DNA of 64,000 nucleotides from Brachybacterium sp. FME24. GTDB lineage: Bacteria > Actinomycetota > Actinomycetes > Actinomycetales > Dermabacteraceae. A model generated the notes under the pieces. It made no database searches and had not been told where the DNA came from. It was given only the letters and a program-made list of their open reading frames with translations. Of the stretch, positions 39,504-48,371 are shown in pieces (positions within the stretch are counted from its first letter, which is position 1; each line of letters opens with the position of its first letter). Location of the stretch: NCBI RefSeq assembly GCF_014897705.1, contig NZ_JABUXV010000017.1, positions 36,524 to 100,523 on the forward strand, given 5' to 3'. The position numbers and the translations under genes were made by a program.

Positions 39504-39521
39504 CCGATTGCTGACAATCGG
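39504..39521. terminator. Short perfect hairpin between the RibD-like gene and the beta-helix gene
   Basis: CCGATTG and CAATCGG enclose a 4-base loop; it lies 22 bases after the end of the RibD-like gene (minus strand). No U-run follows on that strand; GC-type termination is possible. Confidence 0.4.
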
Positions 39522-39542
39522 CTCGAAAATGTCAGGCCGTGT

Positions 39543-40124
39543 TCACGCGGCCGTCGGTCGGCGCCGGGCGTGCTCCGTGAACATCACCCCGGAGTCGAAG
39601 GACCGGCTGCGCACGAGGTCGAAAGCAGCCGGGTCGTAGGCGCCGGGGGCGAACAAGGGTCGGCCCGCGCCGAACAGCACCGGGTTGTGCTTGACGATCA
39701 GGCGGTCGATCTCCCCGATCACCTGGTCGGCGAGGCGCCCACCCCCGCACAGCCAGATGTCCCCACCCTCCTGGTGCTTGAGGTCGCGGACCAGCTCGAC
39801 AGGGTCGGCACTGGTGAAGGTCACGCCGTCCACCTCCCGGCGATCCTGGTGGGTGACGACGATCTGCTCGAGGTGCTGGTAGGGGCTCGTGATCTCCGGC
39901 AGGCCGATGGCATAGGTGTTCGCCCCCATCAGCACGGTCCCGAACCGAGCCGTCGACACCTCGAGTCCGAGCATCTCGGCGACGTGCGTCGGAACGGTGT
40001 CGGCGAATTCTTCGAGGATCGCGGTCATGTGGTCGCCCTCGTAGAGGAAGTCCTCCACCTGATCGTCCGGTCCGGCGATGTATCCGTCCAGACTCACGGC
40101 CACGTAGTACACGAGCTCACGCAT
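39543..40124 (-). CDS. RibD C-terminal/dihydrofolate-reductase-like domain protein
   Basis: A 193-residue single-domain protein: ELVYYVAVSLDGYIAGPDDQ at the N-terminus is the classic RibD_C opening, followed by TVLMGANTYAIGLPE, VVTHQDRREVDGVTF and DIWLCGGGRLADQVIGEIDR with a NADPH-binding GGG. These proteins are uncharacterised reductases in the DHFR superfamily. It is a single gene on the minus strand. The start ATG 40124 has GGGAG nearby. Confidence 0.87.
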   Translation of the reverse strand: MRELVYYVAVSLDGYIAGPDDQVEDFLYEGDHMTAILEEFADTVPTHVAEMLGLEVSTARFGTVLMGANTYAIGLPEITSPYQHLEQIVVTHQDRREVDGVTFTSADPVELVRDLKHQEGGDIWLCGGGRLADQVIGEIDRLIVKHNPVLFGAGRPLFAPGAYDPAAFDLVRSRSFDSGVMFTEHARRRPTAA

Positions 40125-40188
40125 GGGTCTCCCTCGGGTCGGTCGGTACCGGGCACGCTAGCCGCGATGCGAGGCGAGGGGACAGCGA

Positions 40189-40776
40189 TTATCGAGGCTC
40201 GCGGGGCGTCCGCGCTTCGGCACGACCCGCCGAGAGCCGACGCTCCAGCAGGATCGAGACGAAGTCGGGGAACTCGACCTGGCCGACTTCGACGAGGTCG
40301 TGGCGGCGGTAGTAGGGCACGAGGTGCGGGGCGCAGTCCAGACGCAGCAGTTCGCGTCCGCGCCGGATGCCTTCGGCTGCGATCAACTCGAGGAGACGGG
40401 AGCCGAGGCCCTGACCGGCGGCGGCGACGTCGACCATGAGCCCGTGGACGTACAGCGCACGGGCTCGGTCCTCGCCCCAGAAGTCACGGTCCTCATCCAT
40501 CAGCCGGGCGGCCGCGCGCAGCGGCCGCGCAGGGGACCGCTCGGGGACCCCGGTGATCCCGGCGACCGCGTCGCCCTCCGGAGCGGTCGGTTCGACCAAC
40601 TGGTACCACTGGCCGCCGTCGACCTGCGCCAGGATCTCCATCCGCGTCTGGGAGCCGGGGCGCCACTGGTCGATGCCGGAATCGACCATCCACTGTTCGC
40701 GCTCGGCGCGGATCGCGGCCAGACGGGGGACATCGGCCGCCGTGCACTGCGCGAGCCGCCCGCCGTCGACAGTCAC
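40189..40776 (-). CDS. GNAT-family N-acetyltransferase
   Basis: A 195-residue acetyltransferase. The acetyl-CoA motif lies in LMVDVAAAGQGLGSRLLELI (Q/R-x-x-G-x-G/A), and HLVPYYRRHDLVEVGQVEFP is the usual C-terminal strand/helix region. The GTG start at 40776 overlaps the stop of the upstream aldehyde dehydrogenase (GTGA), so both are one operon. The substrate is unknown. Confidence 0.87.
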   Translation of the reverse strand: MTVDGGRLAQCTAADVPRLAAIRAEREQWMVDSGIDQWRPGSQTRMEILAQVDGGQWYQLVEPTAPEGDAVAGITGVPERSPARPLRAAARLMDEDRDFWGEDRARALYVHGLMVDVAAAGQGLGSRLLELIAAEGIRRGRELLRLDCAPHLVPYYRRHDLVEVGQVEFPDFVSILLERRLSAGRAEARTPREPR

Positions 40777-42275
40777 AGCGGCAGGCGCACGTAGGTGGTC
40801 TCGAGGTACTCGGCGAGGCCCTCGTGGGAGCCCTCCCGTCCCAGACCGGATTCCTTGATGCCGCCGAAGGGCGCAGCGGCATCGGAGGCGACGCCCACGT
40901 TCACGGCGACCATCCCGGACTCGATGCGGCGGGCGGCGTCGGTGACCTCGGCGAGGTCGGCGCCGATCGCGTAGCTCATGAGCCCGAATTCGGTGTCGTT
41001 GGCGGCCGCGATCATGGCGTCCACGTCGTCCATCACGATGATCGGGGCGACGGGGCCGAAGATCTCCTCGCGGCTCACGCGGGCATCGGGCGGGACATCG
41101 CCGAGCACGGTGGGGAGGTAGTAGAACCCGTCCGCGCAGCCCGCCGGCAGCTCCTCGGCGCGCGGGCGACGGCCTCCCACCAGGACCTTCGCGCCGCGGT
41201 GCACGGCATCGGCGACGAGCTCCTCGATCTTCTCCAGCGCCGCGGGCTCGATCATCGGCCCCGTCGTGGTGCCGGCCTCGCTGCCGGGGCCCACCACGAG
41301 CTTCTCGGTCTCCTCGACCAGGCGCCGCGTGAACTCTTCGGCGACGCAGGAGTGGACGTAGAAACGATTCGCGGCGGTGCACGCTTCGCCGTTGTTGCGG
41401 AACTTCGCGGGCATCGCCGCGGTGATCGCGACCTCGAGATCGGCCGACGGCAGGACCAGGAACGGGGCATTGCCACCGAGTTCCATCGATGCCTTCAGCA
41501 CGTGCTCGGAGGCCTGCGCGAGCAGCGTGCGGCCCACTGGTGTGGACCCGGTGAAGGACACCTTCCGCAGCCGTGAGTCGGCCATCAGCGTCGAGCTCAG
41601 ACCCTTCGAATCGGAGGTGACCACGCAGTTCACCACCCCCTCGGGAACTCCGGCGTCGGCCAGGATCTGCATGAGCAGCAGCGAGGTCAGCGGGGTCATC
41701 TGCGCGGGTTTGAGCACCACGGTGCAGCCGGCCGCGAGGGCCGGGGCGAGCTTGCGGGTGCCCATCGACAGCGGGAAGTTCCACGGCGTGATCGCGAGGA
41801 CGGGGCCGACGGGTCGGGCGACCGTGAGGATCGCATGCTCGGCCGACGGGGCGTGCCGGAACTCGCCGGGCGCTCGCACCGCCTGCTCGCTGAACCAGCG
41901 CAGGAACTCGGCTCCGTAGGTGACCTCGCCGTACGACTCCGCCAGCGGCTTGCCCATCTCGAGGGTCATGGCCAGGGCGAGGTCATCGGCCCGCTCGTGG
42001 CACAGCTCGTAGGCGCGCCGCAGGATGTCGGAGCGGTCGCGCGGAAGGGTCGCAGCCCAGGCGTCCTGCGCGGTGGCGGCGGCGTCCAGGGCGCGCGTGC
42101 CGATGGTGGCGGCGTCCGCGTCGACCACCTGCGTGAGGGCGACGCCGGTGGCGGGGTCGAGCACGTCGAGCGACGGGGTGCCGCCCAGGAAGGACCCTCC
42201 GACGAAAGAGCTGCGCGGGACTCGCTCGAGCAGGTCGGCGATGCGGGCATCGGTGATGGTGGGCAGATCAGGCAT
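40773..42275 (-). CDS. Aldehyde dehydrogenase, succinate-semialdehyde-type
   Basis: A 500-residue ALDH. It shows ITPWNFPLSMGTRKLAPALA, the catalytic Glu in MELGGNAPFLVL and the nucleophilic Cys in NNGEACTAANRFYVHS, plus EEIFGPVAPIIVMD and PFGGIKESGLGREG at the C-terminus. The pattern PWNFP...SGLGREG and the length favour succinate-semialdehyde or related NAD(P) dehydrogenases, but the exact aldehyde cannot be fixed by eye. ATG 42275 follows GGAGGAG. It precedes a GNAT gene with overlap. Confidence 0.92.
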   Translation of the reverse strand: MPDLPTITDARIADLLERVPRSSFVGGSFLGGTPSLDVLDPATGVALTQVVDADAATIGTRALDAAATAQDAWAATLPRDRSDILRRAYELCHERADDLALAMTLEMGKPLAESYGEVTYGAEFLRWFSEQAVRAPGEFRHAPSAEHAILTVARPVGPVLAITPWNFPLSMGTRKLAPALAAGCTVVLKPAQMTPLTSLLLMQILADAGVPEGVVNCVVTSDSKGLSSTLMADSRLRKVSFTGSTPVGRTLLAQASEHVLKASMELGGNAPFLVLPSADLEVAITAAMPAKFRNNGEACTAANRFYVHSCVAEEFTRRLVEETEKLVVGPGSEAGTTTGPMIEPAALEKIEELVADAVHRGAKVLVGGRRPRAEELPAGCADGFYYLPTVLGDVPPDARVSREEIFGPVAPIIVMDDVDAMIAAANDTEFGLMSYAIGADLAEVTDAARRIESGMVAVNVGVASDAAAPFGGIKESGLGREGSHEGLAEYLETTYVRLPL

Positions 42276-42397
42276 GGGTGCTCCTCCGTCGACGGCGTTC
42301 CCACCCAGTCTGCACCCGCGGGAACGCGGGAGGGGAGACCCCGGCCACCGGCCGCTGCCTCGGGCCACCTGCCGCTGTCTCTCGTCACCTGCGCGCG

Positions 42398-42462
42398 AGT
42401 ACGGGACTTATTCGTGATGCCACGTCGAATAGGGGATCGGCGCCACGAATAAGTCCCGTACT
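42398..42462. repeat. 19-bp perfect inverted repeat beside the tandem array
   Basis: Arms 42398-42416 (AGTACGGGACTTATTCGTG) and 42444-42462 pair perfectly over 19 bases with a 27-base loop. It lies between the aldehyde dehydrogenase and GH15 genes and directly abuts the 22-bp tandem array. The AT-containing arms are unlike the surrounding GC-rich DNA. Confidence 0.85.
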
Positions 42463-42464
42463 GC

Positions 42465-42727
42465 TCAAGCGCGCAGGGACCGGGGCTCGAGCGCGCAGGG
42501 ACCGGGGCTCGAGCGCGCAGGGACCGGGGCTCGAGCGCGCAGGGACCGGGGCTCGAGCGCGCAGGGACCGGGGCACAAGCGCGCAGGGACCGGGGCTCGA
42601 GCGCGCAGGGACCGGGGCACAAGCGCGCAGGGACCGGGGCTCAAGCGCGCAGGGACGGGGGCTCATGCGCGCAGGGACGGGGCAAATGCCCTCAGGGACG
42701 GGGGTTCAAGCGTGCGGGGCCGGGGAC
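42465..42727. repeat. 22-bp direct tandem repeat array (about 11 to 12 units)
   Basis: Units of 22 bases (consensus TCGAGCGCGCAGGGACCGGGGC) run head to tail from 42465. Units 1-9 (to 42662) differ mainly at the first two or three bases (TCGA, TCAA or ACAA); unit 10 (42663-42683) is 21 bases, unit 11 (42684-42705) and the partial unit 12 (42706-42727) are diverged. The stop codon of the GH15 gene (TGA, minus strand) is at 42708-42706, so the last unit is inside the GH15 C-terminus. Since 22 is not a multiple of three the array reads through all frames, giving spurious repetitive ORFs on both strands. No spacers, so not CRISPR. Confidence 0.92.
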
Positions 42728-44634
42728 GCGGTCTGCCCGGTGCCGGCGAGGGCGTCGACCGCACGGATCAGCCCCAGGTGACTGAACGCCTGCGGGAAGT
42801 TCCCGGCCATGCGCCCGGCGCCGCTGTCGTACTCCTCGGCCAACAGAAGCAGGTCGTTCGCGCAGGCCAGCAGCTGGTCCATGAGCTTGACGGCGTCGGC
42901 GCGGCGACCGGAGGCGGCGTACAGCTCGACCAGCCAGAAGCAGCACACCAGGAACGGGTGCTCATCGCCGGGCAGGCCGTCCTGGCCCTGTGTGCGGTAG
43001 CGCAGGATCAGGCCGTCCTGCGTGCTCAGGTCCTGCTCGATCCGGGCGACGGTCGCGAGCATGCGGGGATCAGTGGCCGGGAGGAACCCGGTGTGGGGGA
43101 TCTGCAGGAGGGAGGCATCCACCTCGGTGCTGCCGTAGGTCTGGGTGAAGGCGCCGTCGGCCCCGACCCCGCGGGTCAGGATCTCTTCGCGTATCTGCTC
43201 ACGCAGGCGGATCCATTGGGCGAGGTCCTCGGCGGAGGCGGGTTGGCCGTGGTTCTGGACCGCATCGACTGCCCGGTCGAAGGTCGCCCAGACCATCACC
43301 CGTCCGTGGGTGAAGAAGGCCGGTTCGCCGCGCATCTCCCAGATGCCCTGATCCGGCAGATCGATCCGGTCGACCGTGTACCGCACCAGCGCCTTCTGCA
43401 GCGGCCAGGACCATTCGGATTCCTCGAGCCCGGCGTCGCGCATGGCGGCCAGCGCGATCATCACCTCGCCGACGACGTCGGCCTGGTACTGGTCGGCCGC
43501 ACCGTTGCCGACCCGCACCGGTAACGAGTCCTCGTAGCCGGTCAGGTGCGGCAGCTCCCGCTCGGGCAGGTTCCGGTCCCCGGTGATCGAGTACATGATC
43601 TGGAGCCGCTCGGGGTCGCCGGCGATCGCCCGCAGCAGCCAGTTGCGCCAGGAGGCCGCTGCGTCGACATGCCCATGGGCGAGCAGCGCCTCCAGGGACA
43701 GGGCGGCATCGCGCAGCCAGCAGAAACGGTAGTCCCAGTTGCGCACGCCACCGAAGTCCTCGGGCAGGCTGGTGGTCGGCGCGGCGATGATGCCGCCGGT
43801 GCGGCGGTGGGTGAGGGCGCGCAGCACGAGCAGGGAGCGGGCCACCGGCTCGGAGTACTCGCCGTCGACCCGAACCTGGCCGAGCCACCCTGCCCACTCC
43901 TGCACCGTGTGCTCGAGAGCGGCGTCGACGTCCGGCGCTGCGGCCACTCGCTGCCAGGAGGGGAACCAGGTGAGCACCCAGGCGGCGCTCTCGTCCGCAC
44001 CGAGGCGGTGGCGGCCGTGGTGCGCCCGCCCGTGGGCGGTGAGTGCGGGGCCGTGCAGGGAGATGCCGTCCCCGCCGGCGACGGCGATCAGCACGGCTTC
44101 GCCGTCCACGTCCTGGCCCCGGCGCACCCACGGCACGGCCTGCCCGTACTCGAAGCGGATCCGCAGCTCCTGGACCACCTCGACCTCGCCTTCGTGGCAG
44201 GTCACGCTGCGCACCAGATCGGCGTGGTCGTCGACGTCCCCGGCCAGGGAGGAGGCGCTGCCGGGCAGGGACCCGGCGGTCGAACCGGTCGGCTCGCCCC
44301 CGGTGGAGTCGTAGGCGCCGACGCCACCCGCGTCGGCGCCGCCTTCGCTGCCGGTGATCGGCATGAACTCGGTGACCGTCGCGGTGCCGGTGGGGGAGCG
44401 CCACACCGTCTCGAGCACCATCGTCGCAGGCAGGTAGCGGCGCGAGAGCACCTCCCCCTCGGCGATCCGCAGGGACCAGTGGCCGTTCTCGGCGTCCCCG
44501 AGCAGGGAGCAGAAGAGCGCGTCGGAGTCGAAGCGTGGCAGGCAGAGCCAGTCGATGTCCCCCTCCCGGGTCACGAGAGCGGTGGTGCGCTGATCGGACA
44601 GCAGGGCATGGTCTTCGATGAGTGGACTGGTCAT
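42706..44634 (-). CDS. Glycoside hydrolase family 15 (glucoamylase/trehalase-type)
   Basis: A 642-residue GH15 protein. It has the N-terminal beta domain (PLIEDHALLSDQRTTALVTR, IDWLCLPRFDSDALFCSLLG), then the (alpha/alpha)6 barrel with the signature RNWDYRFCWLRDAALSLEAL, PHLTGYEDSLPVRVGNGAADQ, and GIWEMRG near the acidic active site. GH15 of this cytoplasmic, signal-less type includes actinobacterial trehalases and glucan glucohydrolases. The start is ATG 44634; the frame extends further upstream without support. The C-terminus (TGQTASPAPHA) runs into the tandem repeat. Divergent from the flavoprotein gene, 88-base gap. Confidence 0.93.
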   Translation of the reverse strand: MTSPLIEDHALLSDQRTTALVTREGDIDWLCLPRFDSDALFCSLLGDAENGHWSLRIAEGEVLSRRYLPATMVLETVWRSPTGTATVTEFMPITGSEGGADAGGVGAYDSTGGEPTGSTAGSLPGSASSLAGDVDDHADLVRSVTCHEGEVEVVQELRIRFEYGQAVPWVRRGQDVDGEAVLIAVAGGDGISLHGPALTAHGRAHHGRHRLGADESAAWVLTWFPSWQRVAAAPDVDAALEHTVQEWAGWLGQVRVDGEYSEPVARSLLVLRALTHRRTGGIIAAPTTSLPEDFGGVRNWDYRFCWLRDAALSLEALLAHGHVDAAASWRNWLLRAIAGDPERLQIMYSITGDRNLPERELPHLTGYEDSLPVRVGNGAADQYQADVVGEVMIALAAMRDAGLEESEWSWPLQKALVRYTVDRIDLPDQGIWEMRGEPAFFTHGRVMVWATFDRAVDAVQNHGQPASAEDLAQWIRLREQIREEILTRGVGADGAFTQTYGSTEVDASLLQIPHTGFLPATDPRMLATVARIEQDLSTQDGLILRYRTQGQDGLPGDEHPFLVCCFWLVELYAASGRRADAVKLMDQLLACANDLLLLAEEYDSGAGRMAGNFPQAFSHLGLIRAVDALAGTGQTASPAPHA

Positions 44635-44722
44635 GGGGCCAGTCCACCACGGGAAGCCGGCCGCACGGCAGGGATCGTCCAGATCGGACCCTGGGACTGC
44701 TGCGAGGTCTACGGTGGCCGGT

Positions 44723-46129
44723 ATGACCGCACAGGACACCACCGGAACCCTCGAGCTCACCGTCGACGTCCTGGTGATCGGCTGGGGCAAGGGCGGCAAG
44801 ACGCTCGCCGCTTCCCTCGGCGCCGCCGGCACTCGCGTGGCGATGATCGAGCAGTTCGACACCATGCACGGCGGCACCTGCATCAACATCGGCTGCGTGC
44901 CCACCAAGACTCTTGTGCACGACGCCGAGCAGCGCCGCGAGGACGACGATGCGCAGCAGTTCTGGGCCCGCGCCGTCGCCCGCCGCGACACCGTGGTGGG
45001 GGCGATGCGGGACGTCAATCATCAGATGCTCGCGGGTCTCGAGGCCGTCACCCTGATCGATGGCCGTGCTCGCTTCACCGGAGAGCGCACGGTGCAGGTC
45101 ACCGGCGGGGACGACGTGCTCACCGTGACCGCTGCGGTGGTCATCGTGAACACCGGCGCCACACCGGTGCGGCCCGAGCTGCCGGGCATCGACTCCCCGC
45201 GGGTGCATGACTCCACCTCGATCCAGCACGCCGACCCGTTCCCGTCACGACTCGTGGTGATCGGCGCCGGGCCCATCGGCCTGGAGTTCGCCTCGATGTT
45301 CGCCGGCTACGGGGCGCAGGTCACGCTCGTGAACCGTCGGGAACGGCTGCTGCCGGACGAGGACGAGGACGTCGCCGCCGAAGTCACCAGCGTGCTCGAG
45401 GCCGCCGGCATCACCGTGTTGCACGAGGCGTCCGCTCAGCGGTTCGAGGACGGCCCTGACGCCGCGACCGTCGTGGTGGGCGTGGGTGACCAGGAGCGCC
45501 GGGTCGAGGCCGAGGCGGTGCTGCTGGCGACCGGGCGTCGCCCCGCGACCGACGGCCTCGGGCTCGAGGCCGCCGGGATCGACGTCGACGAGCGCGGGGC
45601 GATCGTGGTGGACGAGCACCTGGCCACCAGCGCGCAGGGCGTCTACGCGATCGGTGACGTGCACGGCGGCGCTCAGCAGACCTACCTGTCCCTCGACGAC
45701 CACCGCATCGTGCTCTCCCAGCTGCAGGGCGACGGATCCCGCGCCACCACTGACCGCGTCGCCGTGCCCACGACGACCTTCCTCACGCCGCCGCTGGCGG
45801 CCGTGGGCCTCACCGCGACGCAGGCGCTCGCCGAGGGACGGAACGTCCTCGTCGCCTCCCAGAAGGTCGCCGCCATCAAGGCGATGCCGCGCCCGAAGGC
45901 CGTCGGCGACCCTCGCGGGATCGTGTCGTTCGTGGTCGACGCGGAGACCGACCAGATCCTCGGTGCGCGCCTGTTCCATGTCGACGCCCAGGAGGTCATC
46001 AACCTCGTGGCCTTGGCGATGCGCACCGGCACCACGGCCACGCAGCTGCGGAACGGGATCTGGACGCACCCGGCCTCGACGGAGTCCCTCAACGAGACGC
46101 TGGGGAAGCTGGCCCCGCCACCGCAGTGA
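44723..46129 (+). CDS. FAD/NAD(P) disulfide oxidoreductase, mercuric reductase-like
   Basis: A 468-residue class I flavoprotein disulfide reductase. FAD motif GWGKGGKTLAA (20-30), redox pair Cys53 and Cys58 in HGGTCINIGCVPTKT, NAD(P) motif VIGAGPIGLEFASMF, the second FAD motif VYAIGDVHGG and C-terminal HPASTESLNE supplying the His-Glu base. The GGTC...GCVPTKT spacing and lack of the C-terminal cysteine pair suggest a reductase of the reactive-chlorine/hypothiocyanite type or a dihydrolipoamide-like enzyme rather than true MerA. ATG 44723. Its last 41 bases overlap the convergent monooxygenase gene. Confidence 0.87.
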   Translation: MTAQDTTGTLELTVDVLVIGWGKGGKTLAASLGAAGTRVAMIEQFDTMHGGTCINIGCVPTKTLVHDAEQRREDDDAQQFWARAVARRDTVVGAMRDVNHQMLAGLEAVTLIDGRARFTGERTVQVTGGDDVLTVTAAVVIVNTGATPVRPELPGIDSPRVHDSTSIQHADPFPSRLVVIGAGPIGLEFASMFAGYGAQVTLVNRRERLLPDEDEDVAAEVTSVLEAAGITVLHEASAQRFEDGPDAATVVVGVGDQERRVEAEAVLLATGRRPATDGLGLEAAGIDVDERGAIVVDEHLATSAQGVYAIGDVHGGAQQTYLSLDDHRIVLSQLQGDGSRATTDRVAVPTTTFLTPPLAAVGLTATQALAEGRNVLVASQKVAAIKAMPRPKAVGDPRGIVSFVVDAETDQILGARLFHVDAQEVINLVALAMRTGTTATQLRNGIWTHPASTESLNETLGKLAPPPQ

Positions 46130-47612
46130 GCCCGACGGGGGCGCCGTAGCCACGGGCGGATATGTGTCCGTCGGGGCGCACGAGCACCCATGCCCGCTCG
46201 CCGGGACGCACCCCGTAGCGCTCATGGGAACGGCCGTCCGGATCCTCCGCCGACCCCAGACGCAGCGTGCGCAGCCGTACCCCCTCGGTGGGAACCGGCT
46301 CGGGGTGGTCGCCGAACAGCAGCAGCGTGGCGTGCTCCGGTCCGAACAGCTCGTGGAGGGACATGTCGCCGAACATGGCGTGCGGGGCACGATCGCCCGG
46401 ACGCGGCTCGGGCCCCTGGCTGCCTCCCGGCGTCCGATCCCGGTAGCTGATCGCCAGCTGCGAGTTCTGCAGGCTGCCGGCGCGGGCGGCACGACGACTG
46501 CGCCCCCCGACGGCGAGCAGCAGGTCCCGGCCCGCCCTGGCCAGCGGGTTGCGCAGCGCGTACAGCCGGCGCCGCGTCTCGACGTCGGCGATCACAGCCT
46601 CGGCCACGGGACGGCGCTCGGTCTCGTACGCATTCAGAAGTTGCTCGTCGGCCCCGTGGATGATGCTCGCGAGCCGCCAGGCCGCATTGACCGCGTCCTG
46701 GATCCCGAGGTTCATGCCCTGGCCGCCGAACGGAGGGAACACGTGGGCGGCGTCACCGGCGAGCAGCACGTGGCCCGTGCGGTACGAGTCCGCCAGGCCC
46801 ATCCGGGTGCGGAACACCGACGTCCACTGCAGCGCGCGCACCCTGATCCCAGCAGTGGCGCGCTCGTCCAGCAGTCGGGAGAGCACCTCGGCGTCCAGCG
46901 CGGGCAGGACGCCCCGCCGCTCGGTGTCGCTCACATCGATGAAGACGCGCCACAGCTGCTCCTCGCCGGGCAGGCGCATCAGCATCAGCGGACCTTCCGG
47001 GCCGAGCCACATCGCTCCGTCGTCCAGAGGCAGCGGCAGGTCGAGGATCGCGTCGGCCAGGTAGTAGGCCTCTCCGGTGTCCCGGGCCGGCAAGTCGATG
47101 GCCATCGACTCCCGGGTGGCGCTGCGGGACCCGTCGGCGCCAATCACCCAGTCGGCCCGGATGTCTTCTCCGCCGACGATCCGCACGGTCGCGCCGTCGA
47201 GGTCGGTGTCCACGCCGGTGACCTCGACCCCGTGCTCGACCCTGACGCCCTCTGCCGCGAGGCGGCGGCGAAGGATTCCCTCGAGCCCGGCCTGGGGGAG
47301 CACATAGGTGTGGGGGAAACGGCTCTCGGGCGGGACCCAGCCCATGGTCACCACGGTGCGCCTCCCGCGCAGGATGCTCGAGCCGCGCAACCGGTAGGCG
47401 GCGCGCTCGATCTCCGCGGTGACACCGAGGCCGGCGAGCACCTCCATCGACCGTGCCTGCAGGCCCAGGGCGCGGGAGCTGGTGCCGGGGGAGCTCCGCT
47501 TCTCGAGCACCCGGCACGGGATTCCGGAGCGCGCCAGGCTGAGCGCCGCGGTCATGCCCGTCGGCCCGGCGCCGACGATCAGGATCGGTGGGCGTGCGGG
47601 CGAGGGGCTCAT
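46089..47612 (-). CDS. FAD-dependent aromatic monooxygenase (PHBH/PgaE-like)
   Basis: A 507-residue flavin monooxygenase with FAD motif ILIVGAGPTGMTAALSLARS (10-29), the conserved DG motif in VIGADGSRSATRE and the second FAD motif LLAGDAAHVFPPFGGQGMNL (GD...P). It belongs to the large family of phenol/aromatic hydroxylases (including rifampicin and tetracycline-modifying enzymes), often with a C-terminal thioredoxin-like domain, here plausible from HATLLLFGDHPEPVPTEG onward. The TetR-family gene just upstream overlaps it (ATGA at 47612-47609), and the two probably form a drug- or phenol-inducible pair. Confidence 0.88.
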   Translation of the reverse strand: MSPSPARPPILIVGAGPTGMTAALSLARSGIPCRVLEKRSSPGTSSRALGLQARSMEVLAGLGVTAEIERAAYRLRGSSILRGRRTVVTMGWVPPESRFPHTYVLPQAGLEGILRRRLAAEGVRVEHGVEVTGVDTDLDGATVRIVGGEDIRADWVIGADGSRSATRESMAIDLPARDTGEAYYLADAILDLPLPLDDGAMWLGPEGPLMLMRLPGEEQLWRVFIDVSDTERRGVLPALDAEVLSRLLDERATAGIRVRALQWTSVFRTRMGLADSYRTGHVLLAGDAAHVFPPFGGQGMNLGIQDAVNAAWRLASIIHGADEQLLNAYETERRPVAEAVIADVETRRRLYALRNPLARAGRDLLLAVGGRSRRAARAGSLQNSQLAISYRDRTPGGSQGPEPRPGDRAPHAMFGDMSLHELFGPEHATLLLFGDHPEPVPTEGVRLRTLRLGSAEDPDGRSHERYGVRPGERAWVLVRPDGHISARGYGAPVGLTAVAGPASPASR

Positions 47613-48331
47613 GGTGTCTCCTGTGTGCGCGGGGCGGGCATCTGCTGCGACGCCCGGATCCAGGCGTCGAGATCGTCGGGGCGGAAGATCTCGTCCGCGG
47701 TGAGGGAGGATCCGAGCGCCGCCGGGATCGCTGCGGCGTAGGCGGCGGCATCGGCGCGCAGAGCGTCTGGGGTGAGGTGGCCATCCCGGATGCGCAGCAG
47801 TCCGCGGGCGATGCACTCCGCCATCTCCTGCAGCAATGACATGACCACGCCGGCGGAGCTCGAGGGCGAGGGCGCCGCGAAGTCGCCGGCGTGCGCGCCG
47901 TCCTCGATGATCTTCGTGAGCAGCGGCACGAACCGCTCCCTCCCTGCTGCCCGCAGGCGGGCGTGGATCGAGGCGCTGCTGTCCGCCTGCAGCGTCGGCA
48001 GGGCCGATACCAGTAGAGCGAGGTCCTCCGACTTCTCGGTGATCAGCGTGCGGACGAGAGCGATTAGGCGCTGAGGAGGGGTACTGGCCGCCTCGGTCGC
48101 GAGGGCGACCGCCTTGCTCCAGGCATCGAGGCGGCGCGCGATGAGCGCCGCCAGGAGCGCGTCCTTGCCGGAGAAGTAGTGGTAGAGCGCTCCCTTGGAG
48201 ATCCCCGCCTCGACGAGGACATCGGCGATGGTCACCGCGTCGACCCCGCGCTCGGCGATCATGCGCGTGGCGGCATCGAGGATCGCGTGACGCTGCTGTT
48301 CGTGACGCACGGGGTCGACGGTGCGGGCCAT
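47609..48331 (-). CDS. TetR-family regulator of the monooxygenase operon
   Basis: A 240-residue TetR protein starting at ATG 48331: GAGGGG is six bases upstream, whereas GTG 48337 abuts it. HTH about 34-53 (VTIADVLVEAGISKGALYHYF) is canonical. The C-terminal domain has no diagnostic motif. Its gene overlaps the monooxygenase gene by four bases, so they are one operon, and a 31-bp palindrome directly before the start is the probable self-operator. Confidence 0.92.
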   Translation of the reverse strand: MARTVDPVRHEQQRHAILDAATRMIAERGVDAVTIADVLVEAGISKGALYHYFSGKDALLAALIARRLDAWSKAVALATEAASTPPQRLIALVRTLITEKSEDLALLVSALPTLQADSSASIHARLRAAGRERFVPLLTKIIEDGAHAGDFAAPSPSSSAGVVMSLLQEMAECIARGLLRIRDGHLTPDALRADAAAYAAAIPAALGSSLTADEIFRPDDLDAWIRASQQMPAPRTQETP

Positions 48332-48340
48332 GGGCACCCC

Positions 48341-48371
48341 TCAATTAATAGACTGACAGTCGGTTAATTGA
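48341..48371. promoter_or_regulatory. 31-bp palindromic operator before the TetR-monooxygenase operon
   Basis: TCAATTAA (48341-48348) and TTAATTGA (48364-48371) flank GACTG-A-CAGTC (48351-48361); 28 of 30 paired positions are symmetric around 48356. It is AT-rich in an otherwise GC-rich region and contains TATTAA (minus strand), a likely -10 box. It starts ten bases before the TetR ATG, the usual position of a self-repression site. Confidence 0.85.

Noticed and set aside
42465..42727. CRISPR array
   Set aside because: Units are contiguous without unique spacers and no cas genes are near.
42278..42781. Repetitive ORFs through the tandem array on both strands
   Set aside because: A 22-base unit passes through three frames and gives a 22-residue protein repeat of RDRG/SSAQG type on either strand; no start signals or conservation. 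The array is non-coding apart from its last unit at the GH15 end.
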